DNA of 64,000 nt from Epiperipatus broadwayi (GCA_028023455.1 JAQFVV010006475.1:868001-932000); one strand, 5' to 3'; positions 1 to 12,335 are shown, counted from the first letter of the stretch. The notes: generated from the sequence alone by a model not told the origin. Program-made: numbers and translations.

Positions 1-430
1 ATGCTTTTCAACAAATTGTAGATGCGATATTACCATCATCCACATATATCATAATGATCTGATTCACCTCAGGAGATAAGGTCTGATCTAAACATTGTAT
101 CAAACCAGCACGACTATTTATCAATTGAAATGGCATCCTATTAAATTGGTATGTAAATCCCTCATATCGGAAGGCAGTGTATTGGTGATCATTTGGATGG
201 AGTTCGATCTGCCAATAACTAGAGGTTTGATCGAAAGTGTAAAACACCTTGTTTCCAAATCTCACAAATAATTCGTGTATGGGCAGTGGAATATTTCTGT
301 CAGGGACAGTAATTTTGTTTAGTTGTCTAGTATCCAAACAAAATTTCATCGACCCATCTTTCTTCTTCACAGTTACAACTTGATTACAGTACGGTGAAGA
401 ACATTTGGGAATGATCCCCCAATCTAGCAT
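1..430 (-). pseudogene. Ty3/gypsy reverse transcriptase, N-terminal part, cut by window edge
   Basis: This is the reverse transcriptase domain of a minus-strand Ty3/gypsy retrotransposon, which copies element RNA into DNA. Visible in order are the finger motif VVTVKKKDGSMKFCLD, the LNK..VPD.NIPLPI segment, motif A (YTFDQTSSYWQIEL, with the catalytic Asp) and motif C (YVDD, with both catalytic Asp) near position 30-50. The frame stops at 8-10, just after YVDDGNIAST, so it is broken there, and the rest of pol lies outside the window. The protease lies immediately upstream on the same strand, in gypsy order. Family assignment is firm. Functionality is very unlikely. Confidence 0.9.
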
Positions 431-1125
431 TTTATTAATTTCTTTGGTTATCTTTTGCCAATACTGGTATGGAATAGGATAGACCTGGATTGAAATGGTT
501 GGTCATGTGCTAATTTTATTCTCTGCTGAAATCCTTCTATTTCTCCTGGTATCTCCGAAAAAATCGGGTTAAATTTATGTATCCCAGATTTTAATTTCAA
601 TGTCTCCTCATTTCCAAGCAAGTTGGACTCTGCAAGCTTACTATGTATGAGTGCCTCCGGGATACTAGATATTACACAGTCAACTTCAGGGAGGCCATAT
701 CTCAGAAGTAATGTTATTTCCAAGACCTCATCACTTATCTTAACCAATTTGTTAGAGAAATCAATAATACAATTGTTCAAGTGTAGGAAGTCTGACCCAA
801 GAATTACATCATGGATTAAACCACTCAAGATAAGGAACACATGATAGAGGATTGTTTCACTGACTTTCATTTCCACCCAGATTTGCTTCTGTACAAGTTT
901 TGCTTTCCTTCTATTAGCCATGGTAACCTGAATAGATTTCAATGGTAAGGTTTGAATTTTTGGATTTTTAATCAAAATTTCCTGGTAAAATTTATCTGAG
1001 ATAATGGAAATCTGGCTACCAGAATCTAACAGTGCTTTAACTTGTAAACCCTCAAACAAAACCTCTATCATGGGGCAGCTCTGCAAAGCATAGTCAGGTG
1101 CTTTGTCTTCCCATGAACACATCAT
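431..1125 (-). pseudogene. Ty3/gypsy aspartic protease and linker to RT
   Basis: This is the retroviral-type aspartic protease that matures gag-pol. The active-site motif is visible as ALLDSGSQISII (DSGS, about residues 30-36), followed by a beta-rich body ending ..HDVILGSDFL, the family's usual ILG.DFL ending. Residues about 170-215 form the linker before RT, with F..IFSEIPGEIEGF, a signature of gypsy pol. It lies between gag (right) and RT (left) on the minus strand. The frame ends just before the RT frame, so a frameshift separates the two in this copy. The start shown is only the first Met in the open frame; the native protein would be cleaved from a polyprotein. Confidence 0.85.
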
Positions 1126-1339
1126 ATTAGTGATCTCTCGACCTGGAGTTTGTTTCCTTTTCCTCAGGGTATTTTCGGTCTCTCAAGGTGATAAACATAA
1201 CCTCAAGTACCCTTCTAGTTTAGTTTCTGTTGAATTTTTGGTGTATAATTACTACACCCTGGTTTTGGGGATTTTTCAGGACTATGAAGAGGATTTATTC
1301 CTGTTTTGCTACTATTTGTACGGTTCCTTTTAGCTGATC

Positions 1340-3446
1340 ATACATAGGTCAAATTACTTTGTATGGACTTCCCTTTCCAATGGTTAACATCATTATTATT
1401 TTTTCTTTTTTTATAAAAAATAGCATTAACAGTAGCCTCTTCTCTCCTTTTTTCAGGTGCCCTAATTGACAGGTTAGCATTGTTCATACCTATATTAATT
1501 AACAGTTCTGTCACCTGTTCTATGGTCCTAACATTGGTACACAATAGCGATTGTTCAATCCTGAGTGGTAAGTTTCTCTTTATTATTCTGATAATTTGAC
1601 TTTCACTCAGGCAGTAGGTATTCAATGCCCTTAATTTCATAATTTGATGGTGGAAAAAACTTCGTCAAGGTTTCTTTAGGTGCTGCCCTATATTTCTCTT
1701 GAAATAACTGATACAATAAGGCCTTCTGCCTGTCCTTGTTCCAAAAATTCTTCACCAGCAGTATCTGATATTCATCAAAGGTAGATGGGGCCTGAAACAA
1801 TGACTCCCACCTCACCAGTGCATCACCCTTCAGATGGCTGTATGCAATAATATTTTTTCACCCTCTGACAAGTTTTTGTTTACTGTGAAATAAAGGTTCA
1901 GACTCCGGATGTATTCAATGGGAGCTTCGTTAGTAGATCCCTTGAATACTTTTAGTTTGGCAAACTGGTTAATAGCGTTCACTTATGCAGGATGGTAAAG
2001 TGTCTTGTTGATTTCTGCCGTGTGTACAGGTGGGGTCAATGCATGATCATCATAGTGTGTTCTGTAACTATCTGGAATTAAACCTTCTAAACTAAAATTA
2101 GGAGGATAATCTTCTGCCTCAGGCAGAATGCGATGTGGGAGGAGAGTTTCTTCAGAAGGATCACTTATCCTCTGTGGGTTCTTAAGGGCCATCTCTAGGT
2201 GAAGAGTCCTATTATCCCTTATTTTATTACTACTGTGCATCCTTACATCAATTTCATCATGTTTTTCTCCACTGGTTGGCATCTCTTGGCACAGTTGAGA
2301 CTCAAGCACTACCAACTCTGATTAAAGGCTTCACCCATTTTCTCAATTTCATCTCTTATCTCATGAATACTTCCTACCAACTTTTTGATATTGGCTTTGT
2401 TTATGGTGTGTCCATCCTTCCTTTGACTATTCTACCCTCAACTCGTTTAAGATGTTGATCCAAATCTACTAGCATCTTGTTGCATGACTCAACCTGATTA
2501 TTTTGTGATATGGAAAAGTTGTTCTATTCTTGATTGAATTCCCTGAAATTCATCTTGAACCTTGATTAGGAATTCATCCTGTTCCACACACACCTCATAT
2601 TTTAATGTTTCCTGACTTTTACATGCCTCATCATATTTTGCATTCAATTGTTCCATGACACTGGATTTAAAATCATCTATTCGCTGTTGGCATTTTGTAT
2701 TCTTTTCATCAATTTCATTTCTCATCTCTAACATTCCTTGCTTCAATTCAATATTGTCTTTTTGAACATTTCCTAATTTAAAGGAAAGTTTTCCCATATC
2801 TTCAGACAGCTTAATTTCAACATTATCAATTTCTGTTTCCATTTGTTCTTTCATATCATTCACATCCTTTTTCAATTCTTCCTTTATTTTATTTATATCA
2901 GTTTTGGTTGCCATATTTTCCAACGTACTATTTATATCACTTTTCATATTTTTCATATTGCTATTTATACTATTCATATCACTCTTCATTTCATCAGCCT
3001 TGGTTGCCTTATTCTCCATTTTGGTTGCCATATTTTCCATTTTGCTATTCATATTATTCATATCACTCTTCATATTCTCTTTCATACTATTCATATCACT
3101 TTTCATATTCTCTATATTGCTATTTATATCACTCTTCATCTCCATGATTGCTTGGATTAGTTGTGCCAATGTTGTAGGTTCTTGCATAGCCTGAGTTATT
3201 CCCACTTCAGACTTGAACAATCTCACTGGAACGAATTATTTGAATTTGAGAAACTGTTTGACTCACTTCTTGCACTTGTGGGGATTGTTCAACTTCCAGA
3301 ATAGATCCTTCGGGTATCTGAATCATCATAGATTCTACCTTATTACTGGTAGTATCGTCTACCATCTCACTGTCACTACTATCTTTCCCTATCTCAAAAT
3401 GTTTTGATTCCATATTACTTAATTGCTTACCACTTTTGGTTATCAT
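1340..3446 (-). pseudogene. Ty3/gypsy gag with long N-terminal coiled coil, frameshifted
   Basis: Gag-like polyprotein in at least four frame pieces: 3446 to about 3210, about 3226 to 2498, 2315 to 1983, and 1980 to 1338. I place the start at 3446 (MITKSGKQLS), because another gag-like relic in the window begins similarly (MITRSK at 18147). Residues about 90-320 are a repetitive heptad-rich coiled coil built from M-K-S-D-M-N-S and M-E-N-M-A-T-K type units. The piece from about 1980 carries a capsid-like retrotransposon gag segment (F.GS..EAPIEYIRSLNLYF), continuing with RWESLFQAP and the capsid C-terminal part to 1338. No zinc knuckle is visible. It is upstream of the protease in normal gag-pro-pol order. 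Frameshifts near 3220, 2400, 1830 and 1620 make it a pseudogene. Confidence 0.75.
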
Positions 3447-5700
3447 TAAATATTTATTTATTTGCAGACAATTTATAAAATATTTATTTATAAAACTATA
3501 AATAATCACATGCCACAGTGCATCATGCCACTCCCAACCATTGCATTTATCTTAACCCTTACCCTTTTTTTGTTTTTAATAGATCTATTTTTAGCCTATG
3601 TCCTTTTACATGCCTAACTCTATTATTTTATTATCATTTATTGCTCACTTAACTATTTATCATTGGTCTCTGTTTATTGTCTAATCCTTTATATTTCCAA
3701 TTTACACTCAATACTTTAGAATTGAAAATTGATTCAAGTTTATGTGATCTATTATCATTATTACTATTATTTTAGATGAAAGTGCTAGTTGTTTGTTATG
3801 TGCATAAGTTCATTTGGGTTTATGTTGATAGAAAAATATCAAATGAAATGTGCTTTAACATTTTAAAAAAAAAAAAAATTAAACACCAGTCCAATGGCTG
3901 GACTTTCTTTACAACTATAGTATATTCATACCTAACATACTGGATACCAGATGTACTATTGGTAAATACATTTGGATACATTTATCAACTGTAATATCTA
4001 TATGCCTAACACATTGCACGTCAGATATAACTATTAGTAAATATACTTGGATACATCTATTAACTGTAATATCTTCATGCCCTGCATTGGGCACCAGATA
4101 TAACAGACAGAACGATTAGCACTTGGATATATCTATCAGATATATCAACAATCAGCTTGTTCGATCACAATGTATGACCAACTTACACAAAGTATTTATG
4201 TGATGATACACCTATCTGTCGAGCCCCAAACATTGCTGGTGCCAGATATAACAGATGGAATGATGACCACTAGCCCCAAAAGTTCATGATGCCAGATATA
4301 ACGGACAGAATGATTACAACTAATCCCAAACATTGCTAACACCAGTATAATGGGCAGTACTCTTCATCAACAGTCATAAACTAACCAAGCCCAATGATGG
4401 TGCACCAGATGTAATGGATGGTCAACTAACTTGCAGATTGTACTACTATGCAGATGTAGCGATATGGTGAGGGGATAAGTTAATATGCTCTAATTTATTA
4501 CCCCTAATGAAACAATCTGCAGAGACCTACCAGGCTTAGAAGGGAAAAAAGTTGCATCCAACTATGTTCGGACTGTGGGTCATCTGATAGATTGCTAATG
4601 AGAACCTAATGAAATGCTTAACCAATGATTGCATACCCTCTATCCCTATTTAATAATATTAAATGCAATTTAGGTTAGTTCATCCACTTTCCCCTTTTCA
4701 ATTCCGTTATGCCCTAATATTCAAGCCCAGAGAGAATATTGCTTTTAACTCCTTTAGCAGGTATGAACAGATATACACAGCAACACCTGCACCTATATGT
4801 AGGTTACAGCTAGCATTTATAATATTTGTTTTATTTTCAAGCTTTTATATAATAAGAAAAATAGATGTATGTGCATGTATAATTATTTCTAAACTGTAGA
4901 ATGTCAGGACAACTCAATAAACCAGAGACCAGAATAATATAAACTCTCAAACATTTATTAACAATAATAAATATCAAGTATAATGACAATAGTAATGATA
5001 AAAAAATATAAAAAATAATAATAATCATATGTACATGTGTCACATGTGAACCTCTACCATTTTACTAATTAATGATTATTATAATCGAACCCTTATACCC
5101 CATGGTAGAAATCCACTTATGTCACTCATTCTCTACATATCATAATTATATAGAAAAATCAACTTTAGTTATTTAATATAATTGAGATGCTGGCTAGCTA
5201 AATTATATATTTACAAATGTTAATCTATTTAACAAGTTTCCCCAATTTATATATATGATAGAGACAGCTACCAGTTGATTTATCAAACATACTGGAAAAT
5301 ATACATACACGGTTAATCACAAAATAAAACATATAATATGTATTCTGTATGCGTGTTGTAATTTAACCTATATATAAATTTAGAGAATCTTACCTCAATA
5401 TTTATGTGGATAACCTGATGTGAAGCAGGTGGTATTATCTAAATTTTATTTATAATGAAAATATAAAACATATCAAAATGAATAATCCCCTTTTTTCTTC
5501 TTTTCTAATTCTGAAAAATGAGGCTTCAGCATCACAGTGTGAAAATACAACAGATAGTATGAATAAAATAAATAAATAAATAAACAAAAATTTGCAATAT
5601 TGATTCTTTGATTAAAAATTGTAATTTAAACAAAGTTCATAAAAATCATCATAATAGAATTAGTAGTAGTTGATAGTTAGGCAAGTTGTTCTTCAAAGCA
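3447..5700. other. Presumptive 5' leader/LTR side of the first gypsy element; ends not defined
   Basis: For a minus-strand element, the leader and 5' LTR should lie to the right of gag. I could not find a partner LTR (it would be outside the window) or a clear primer-binding site. A stretch near 4945-4960 (CATTTATTAACAATAA) resembles the TTTATTA block seen near the ends of other LTRs here, at 49310 and 41660, which may be poly(A) signals on the minus strand. No gene is supported. Confidence 0.35.
3920..4430. repeat. Degenerate tandem repeat, about 55-77 bp units
   Basis: Units carrying ACCAGATATAAC.GACAGAATGAT recur at about 3948, 4022, 4091, 4233, 4290, 4344 and 4405. The first units also share TTGGATACAT.TAT.AACTGTAATAT. 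Spacing shrinks from about 75 to about 55 bp, so the array is diverged. It lies in the presumed leader/LTR of the gypsy element on its left. Confidence 0.7.
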
Positions 5701-6770
5701 GTTTCACTTAGTAAATTATTTTCCTTAGCAAGGATAGATAAGTACAATGGTGTCTCCTGTAGTTGTGTTTAATGGTAAACATCTTGATCCTTATTTGATT
5801 CACCATAAAGTATTTCAATCCTTGTTTATTTTGGACTGATGGCATTTTTTTGTGTTTACAATAAAGTAGAAATATATATATATATATATAATGCAGCTGG
5901 CAGGAAATACCATGACACACAATAGCATGTTTTGCTCTAGCCCATTTTCATATTAAAGTACAATTTAATAATTATTTATAATCATATATTTTTATTGAAT
6001 AGCATGGAAGCGCTTACACATATATTAAGAAAAGTATTTCTTTTTTTTTTTTCCAATTTGAGCAGACTTAATTCTCGTTATTCTTTTTGAAAAAATTTAA
6101 AATATTCAAATTTACTCCAACAACTATTAAAACACGATTTAAGTGTTTAAGAATTTATCAATTATTCTTACTTCTTATTTCATTTTCTTTCTTCTGATAA
6201 ACTTTTAATTACAGCATTTGACTTTTAAAATGTTCATAATTTAACTAAAAGAAATAGTAAAACTCCATTTTAGCGTTCTAAATTTTTAGTTTTAATTGCT
6301 GTCTTTTGTTACAGGTGCTATAACAATAAGAACAATTTGTAAACTGTCTTTTATTTTTATACATTTCACGCGTGTAGATTTCCAGGAACACTGATATCTT
6401 TAACTGCCTATTGTTTAAATACATTTAGATTTATTATAAATAAAAAAAATAATAATAAAATAATAAAATCAGTTTTATTTTCACACACATGTGCATACAT
6501 AATTAACTTCAGGTCATCCCAAATTCATTTAACTATTAATTAATATTCGATTTTAAATTAATATATATATATTACAGTTTATTTAATCAAATAGTTTTAT
6601 ATATATACAATATTACTTTCTAAAATATTGATCGTATTTTATTTATTATAACTTAGTAATTTATTGGGTATTATATGTATATAGGTAATAACAGTAACAA
6701 ATAATAATCTTCCCATTATTAATATAAATTCCAAATGGATTGGGTTCAATAAATATGCTTGATCTTTTTA
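5700..6770. other. AT-rich non-coding stretch
   Basis: There is no gene or element end I can recognise here. It contains a short TA microsatellite near 5873-5890 and several A or T runs. Confidence 0.5.
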
Positions 6771-6779
6771 GGAATGTGT

Positions 6780-7095
6780 GCATTGTAAGCTATTTTTTAC
6801 AGCGCTGAAATATTTAATGCAATTTTAAATTGTAATTTAGAAAATGTTATTGGTTTGTAAATTGCGGTACACGCTGAAATGTATAATGTAATTAAAAATG
6901 TAATTTCTAAAATAATGTTGGCTCGTAAATTTTTTAAAAATATTTTGAAAAATTGTCGGAGAACAGAAAGCAAAAAATTATCAGCCCGGTAATGTTACAT
7001 TTCAAAATAAAAACCTGTCATACAGTGCAAATGGCGCTGCTGTAAAAAATGTCTTAAAATGTACTATATAAAATTGTAAATTTTTTTTTTTTTAG
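6780..7095. mobile_element. Fragment of a TIR element with short tandem core
   Basis: Two diverged units of about 75-80 bp (CGCTGAAAT.T..AATG ... TGTAATTT) at about 6795-6945 precede TATCAGCCCGGTAATGTTAC at 6979. The last motif also occurs at 11707 inside the right end of the TIR element at 10251-11796, and a related AGCCCGGGAACGTTAT is at 59727. It looks like a truncated member of that family. Ends are not defined. Confidence 0.45.
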
Positions 7096-7639
7096 TGAAA
7101 ATAAGGATAATTTCTAACTAAAATGTAAAAGAAGTAAGCATTAAATATATATGGAAATGTGTACAATGTTTTTTAAATAATACCACAAATATTACTACAA
7201 AATAAAAAATAACCTGTAATGGTGATGTATAAAAACATACTATATTTAGTTATTAAGAAACAAAATGAAAATTACTTACAAATAGCAGCAGGAAAAATTA
7301 CTATAATATCATCAAATTGACAGTTAAAAATTCACTCTATATAGTAATATAATGTCAATATTAAATATGAAATATATGAAAATAATATTCTCAATATGAT
7401 CAAAAAATTGCAATAACAAAACCACAAAAGACAGAGAAATGACAAAATTTCACATAAGTCTTTTGACTTTTTAAATCTCAAGATCATCATGATCAAAAAA
7501 TCACCATTCCCATGGATTACTCATGCCAGTGTCTTTGTTGCCATGACATCGTTTATCTAATCTTCGATGAAATCTTATCATCAGAAAACACGTTAAGCAT
7601 AATGTCATAGCTTATGACTAAAGTACCAATAAACATTAC

Positions 7640-7860
7640 ATCTTTCGAAAAATTAAAATTTTAATTTTAAAAAGAAAATTTTGTTTTATATTAAAAACAA
7701 AATGACAAGACAAAAGTATAGTTTATAAAATATGTGTACACACCTTTTGATTCACAGACAGATTTGTACTTAATTTAAACTCTTTTTTATATATTTTAAG
7801 ACAAAGGTTTAATTGTATTATAGTACTTCAAATCTTGTGAAATGGTTCAAATTTTAATTC
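7640..7860. repeat. Dispersed repeat, copy of 12640-12810
   Basis: The segment with ATTAAAAACAAAATGA.AAG.CAAAA.TATA, followed by a CA(C/G)AGACA.ATTTGT block and AAGG.TTAATT.TATTA, matches 12660-12800 in the same order and strand. It is diverged. It lacks the hammerhead-like continuation seen at 12833. Confidence 0.55.
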
Positions 7861-8249
7861 CTGCCACAGTTTTTCCCCACTCATTGTGAAGTCATTAAAA
7901 TGGAGATATGCATTTCCATGTCTCAATTATTCCTTCAACGATTTTATACACTTTTCATGGTTTTTGTGAAGTCTAATAACATTCTATATATTTCTCATCA
8001 TGATTCATTCAATGCTTATTACCAATCTATCCTTCCAACATGATATGATCACTCCATAACAACAGAAACACCGGCATTAATACAAAAACCTACATATATA
8101 TTTTTTATTCCCCATTTCTACTCATTAAGTATATATGCTTCCATATCTTCATTTGTTTTAAGTTTCCCCCATCTTATTGATTTACATCATTAATACTAAT
8201 CTTTCTCTGCTTTTCATTTACTTCTTTATTAGATATATTGTTTATCTTT

Positions 8250-8630
8250 AACTTTTATCTGTTCTAATTCTTCTACTTTTTGCCATATCTCAACTACATT
8301 ATCTTCATTCTTATTTTCATATCCCCTCTCCTGACTGTCACTTTTCCCCACTACTTCTACTTGCTCTTCCTTATCACCTTGTAGTATTCAGTCCATGTTC
8401 TGTTGCATCTCATGCAACCTTAATTTAAAGCTCTTATAATTCTATTCCTTGAATTTTTATTCATATTTTTGAGCTTATCATCTATGCTTTTCTGTATTTT
8501 TTGCAGCTTTTGCATAATCTGTTCCATTATGCACATTTCTTGCTATCCTTCTGACGGCTCATTTACTAGCTTCTGCTGCTCAATATCCTCCAACTTTTTT
8601 GATTGAACTCTGGTTCTCATTCATCTATTT
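8250..8630 (-). pseudogene. Relic resembling a gypsy gag N-terminus (coiled coil)
   Basis: Reading the minus strand from about 8625 gives MRTRVQSKKLEDIEQQK, then a charged heptad-like stretch with several stops. The start resembles the MITKS and MITRSK starts of the gag-like sequences at 3446 and 18147. There is no downstream pol. This is a weak call: the coiled-coil character and start motif are seen, and the family assignment is inferred. Confidence 0.4.
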
Positions 8631-9930
8631 ACCTTTACTTTGCTTTTGTGTTTGCTATTGCAAGATCAAAAATAAATATTTTTTTCTTAACCTTTCTATC
8701 CTCTATATATATTTTGTTTTTCTATGTATTTTACACTAGTTTTTTTTTTTTCGTTTTTTCTAATCAAGTAATTAATTAAACTACCATCTCCCATGATTGC
8801 ATGTTTTTGATTTGCCTTCTATTTATATGTACCCCCCCCCCACTTAAATTTATTTACCTACTACTTTCCCTAGCTTATAATTTCAGTGCCAATCTTTCTG
8901 ACCCTGGATACATATCAACTGTACAAAACAAGTCTGCTACCAAAATAAAATATTATTTATTATACTAAAAACCAATTTGCAGTACTTTTCATGTTATTCC
9001 AAAGTGTGCCAAACATTACCATGCCACACTTTCCAAGTTTTTTAAGACCAGCTATGTTATGTACAAAAATTACTGTACCGGTCACCTCATTCTTGTGGAT
9101 TATACTTTTAAGAGACAGTGGCAAAATAACTTCATACATGACGAATGGCAATACTAATCTGTTATATACCCATATGATTTATTTCAAAGTTCAGTGTTAA
9201 AATAATACTATCCCTTTTGTCTCACTTTTACGTAATGAAGATAACTAAATGTAATATTAAATCATCTATGTTCTTTATTATTGTTTCACAATGCTTTATT
9301 TACAACCCTCTTGACTGTTCCAATTGCTCCAGCAATCTTCCTCAGAACTATAATATAATACAAATATATGAATATTTAATCATTATTTAATTATTATCTT
9401 TTTAATATCATATACTTTACTCTTTTACATTCTATATTTATCAATTAATATCTCCTATAATCATATATATTCTATTTTTGTTTTTTATATTTTACTTTTA
9501 TTATTCTTTTAAATATTTAACTCTAACTTTATATCTTTTATACTTTACATTATTATTATTCATTTTATTTCAATATTTACATTTTACTTTAATCTATAAT
9601 ATTTTTTTAACATATTTTTACCCACCTTTCACTTATATTTCCAAATCTCAATCACTAAAATTCAAACTTTAACAGTTGTGATGTGATGTGATGGACTGTG
9701 GCTTCTCCTTAAATGGAATCAGGAATTTCTCAGCAATTATACCCAGAGAAACCTGTTAGCCACTTTATTTTTCATTCCCCATTCTAAGTTTTTCCATATT
9801 CTGCTCCATCCCATTTCCACAAAATAATTTTTGTCAACTCTATGGCTTTATATCTAAATCCCCCTTATCTTTTCCCAAACTCAGCATAAAAACCAATAAT
9901 CCACTTTCTGTATAATCACTTTTTTCATAT
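8631..9930. other. AT-rich DNA without a recognised gene
   Basis: Contains a T run at about 8740, a nine-C run at about 8831, and short open frames at 8960-9200 that I cannot assign. The stretch at about 9300-9350, read on the minus strand (GAGGAAGATTGCTGGAGC...), could be 3' flank of the Penelope-like element to its right, but this is not established. Confidence 0.4.
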
Positions 9931-10250
9931 TTATTCTTCCATAACTTCATTTTTTTTTCTCTTTCTGTTTTCAAGCATTTTACATTCAATTAACAGATAT
10001 ATCATTCTTATACAATCCTTTTCAAATTCATCCCCTGTTTCTAATTTATGTAAATATATTGGTGAATTTTTATCATATTTATATTGTAATAGTCTTTTAT
10101 ATATTGAATTTTTTGTTTCTTCTACATAATTTACTTTTAGATTATTAAATTGACACTTTTTACAATTAATTTCATATACTCCATTTATTTCGTTATTTGA
10201 ATTTTTATTATAATTACTAATACACTTATTTTCTAAAATATTAATCATAT
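9931..10250 (-). pseudogene. Penelope-like element GIY-YIG endonuclease domain
   Basis: The 105-residue frame reads NGVYEINCKKCQ..., then NYVEETKNSIYKRLLQYKYD and SPIYLHKLETGDEF. This is the layout of the GIY-YIG nuclease that ends Penelope-like retroelement proteins: the GIY strand appears as GVY, the YIG strand as YVE, then ET..S.Y.RL..H.. with Gln for the usual His, and the downstream acidic region. The nuclease nicks DNA for target-primed reverse transcription. The Gly of YIG is replaced by Glu, so activity is doubtful. The RT part of the same element lies at 11790-12335 beyond an inserted TIR element. The open frame begins at the insertion edge. Confidence 0.75.
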
Positions 10251-11796
10251 TTTGGTAGGTTTCTATTAGCTCATGTCAGCCTTGTGTTATTTATATGCTA
10301 ATCACATAAATTGCCATTTATGTGGCTGCCGCTAGCCTTATTTCTAATGTGTAAGCACAAAAAAGAGGCTGTTTTGCAAGCCGTTCTGATGGCCGGCCTG
10401 CTGCTTCATGTTATGCACTTTATCCCAGTGCTCACAGTTCAAAGTTCGCTACTGTATCATCTGAGGGTGTCTGGACTTTATCCAGCCTCAATTCTTCAAA
10501 TATGCATGTCAAAGTAATTAGCTTACAATAATCTGCCCTATTATTACCTCCGAATAAATGTAAACTCATCACCACGCTTCCTAATGTGGAACTTTCAAAA
10601 AATTCAGAAAGGGTACAACAAGTATGATTTCAACCAGCTTATGTTTGCGCAAGAACACGTCTATGACAAATAAAATGGCTGACTGCAAAACAGCCATTCA
10701 AATTGTGCCAACTACCATCCACAGAACCTAGCATGGTGGCATTTGTACAGGACAACATACTCCAACATGTCAAGAGATGTGTGTGTGGTGAAACAATGAG
10801 ACTGGAGATGTCCAAAACCATCTTGCAGTTCAAATGCAAGTCCTGTTTCTGTTGGTGAAGGTGTCCTTTTCAAAAGGAGACCTGCTTCGATGGCTCCAGA
10901 ATCCCATTGATTTTGAAAGACTTAGTGTGAGCCAGGTTTCAGAATGAAGCATGCTTCAGTAGCTTACGCCCATTTCTTTGGTTTGCCAATTTAGGAGGAG
11001 TTCACTCCAGGCATCTCCAGTATTTAAGGATTGGCTGATGAAGTATTTCGGAAAGCAATAAAAGAGCATAAACACAATACTAAGTACTACTCAGTATTGC
11101 AGATACAGTCAAAACAACCTTATTAACATTAATATATAGATATACCACCCCATATCTTACTATGTTACAAAAAAAAAAAGAAAAAACAATCCATTATGAA
11201 ATGAATAAAAAAAAACCTTTTTCCTTAAAGACATTTAATTAATTTAAATGCAGGTATTATACCAGCATTTTATTCTTAGCTTGAGTAATTATTAATAGCT
11301 CTCATCATTGTACTATTTATGCACATAGATCTGATTCTTATTGAATATCTAAATCTATGTAAATCTTTCTATTCCAAAGATTAAATTGGCAGACGTGTAT
11401 ATAATTATTGGCCTTTTAATGTGTAATTAATTAATACATATCTGGTTTGATTAAGTATATATATATATAATATGTTGTCTAATTTATTTACAAATGAATT
11501 CTGTCTTACATAGCAAGGTGAGAGTAAAATTTGAAGAAAAAATTGTTTTGAACTTATTTTAATGTCTATCAGCCAACTTCTTCTCATTTATATACATGTA
11601 TTCCACATCATCAACTAAATAACAAATCAACAAACTTGTTGATTTTGTAGATACACTAACATACATAAATATAGAAAGATATTAAAAATTAATTTTTATG
11701 CCCTCAGCCCGGTAATGTTATATTTCTGTGTTTTTGCATAGCATCAATGCTTTCAACCGGCTAACACAAGCTAATAGAACAGTACCCATATTTTTT
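10251..11796. mobile_element. TIR element inserted in the Penelope-like element
   Basis: The left end (TTCTATTAGCTCATGTCAGCC, read from about 10259) and the reverse complement of the right end (TTCTATTAGCTTGTGTTAGCC, from about 11788) form imperfect terminal inverted repeats that continue for about 45 bp to ATGCTA. Flanking GTA triplets (10254-10256 and 11791-11793) may be a 3-bp target duplication. The interior has no transposase ORF. The segment 10310-11060 is visibly richer in G and C than its surroundings, and the remainder is AT-rich. It separates two halves of one Penelope-like protein, so it inserted after that element. End motifs match elements at 18915 and 58153. Confidence 0.75.
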
Positions 11797-12335
11797 CTCT
11801 TTTTATTAACTACTTTAATATTTATTACATTACTAAATTTTTATTCATTTTACCCATAACATTATTTAAATTTTTAACTACATAATTATTCTCTGTCTTT
11901 ATACCTATATAATTAACTTTATTACTACTTTTTTCTTCTTTATTATTATTTATATAATCTAACTTATTTTCTATTAATTTAATATTATCATTTATAAATT
12001 TATTTTGATAATCATTATTTATAAATTCTTCTTTTTTAAAATTTATTTGTTTTACATAATCTTCTTTACTTGAACAATAATTTACTGCTCTATGAATTCT
12101 AGAATGTTTTGTATTTATATTTGAGTGTCAATTAGTTATATTATTATCTATACTACTTTTCTTATGAATTGACGTTTCAATCTTACATTTTCCTTCTTCA
12201 TATGACACTTCATCAACTTTATATCTAAATATATCAGTTTATTATGCTTTCCTTTTTCTACAATAAATTTAATATTTTTATCCATCTCATTAACGTCCTC
12301 TATAAATAAATCTTTGTATTAATCTTGTACAAAAA
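11790..12335 (-). pseudogene. Penelope-like element RT C-terminal (thumb) region
   Basis: Minus-strand reading from about 12315 gives DLFIEDVNEMDKNIKF, then EKGKHNKLIYLDIK. This is the end of a Penelope RT palm, where FLDI is typical. After frameshifts come RIHRAVNYCSSKEDYVKQ and FINNDYQNKFIND, matching the family's R...C....Y..E...I......NGYP region. Stops interrupt it. The catalytic YADD part is missing on the right. It joins logically to the GIY-YIG domain at 9931-10250 once the inserted TIR element is set aside. Too short and broken for a continuous ORF. Assigned from motif order. Confidence 0.7.

Noticed and set aside
2843-3194. Plus-strand frames with many Ile/Phe residues resembling membrane proteins
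   Set aside because: They are antisense shadows of the repetitive coiled-coil gag on the minus strand.
8960-9151. 63-codon minus-strand frame (KNEVTGTVIFVHNIAGLKK)
   Set aside because: Somewhat protein-like but no family recognised and no consistent neighbours. Left unannotated.
10311-10517. 68-codon plus-strand frame in the TIR element
   Set aside because: No transposase motif and composition follows the GC-richer segment. Not supported as a gene.
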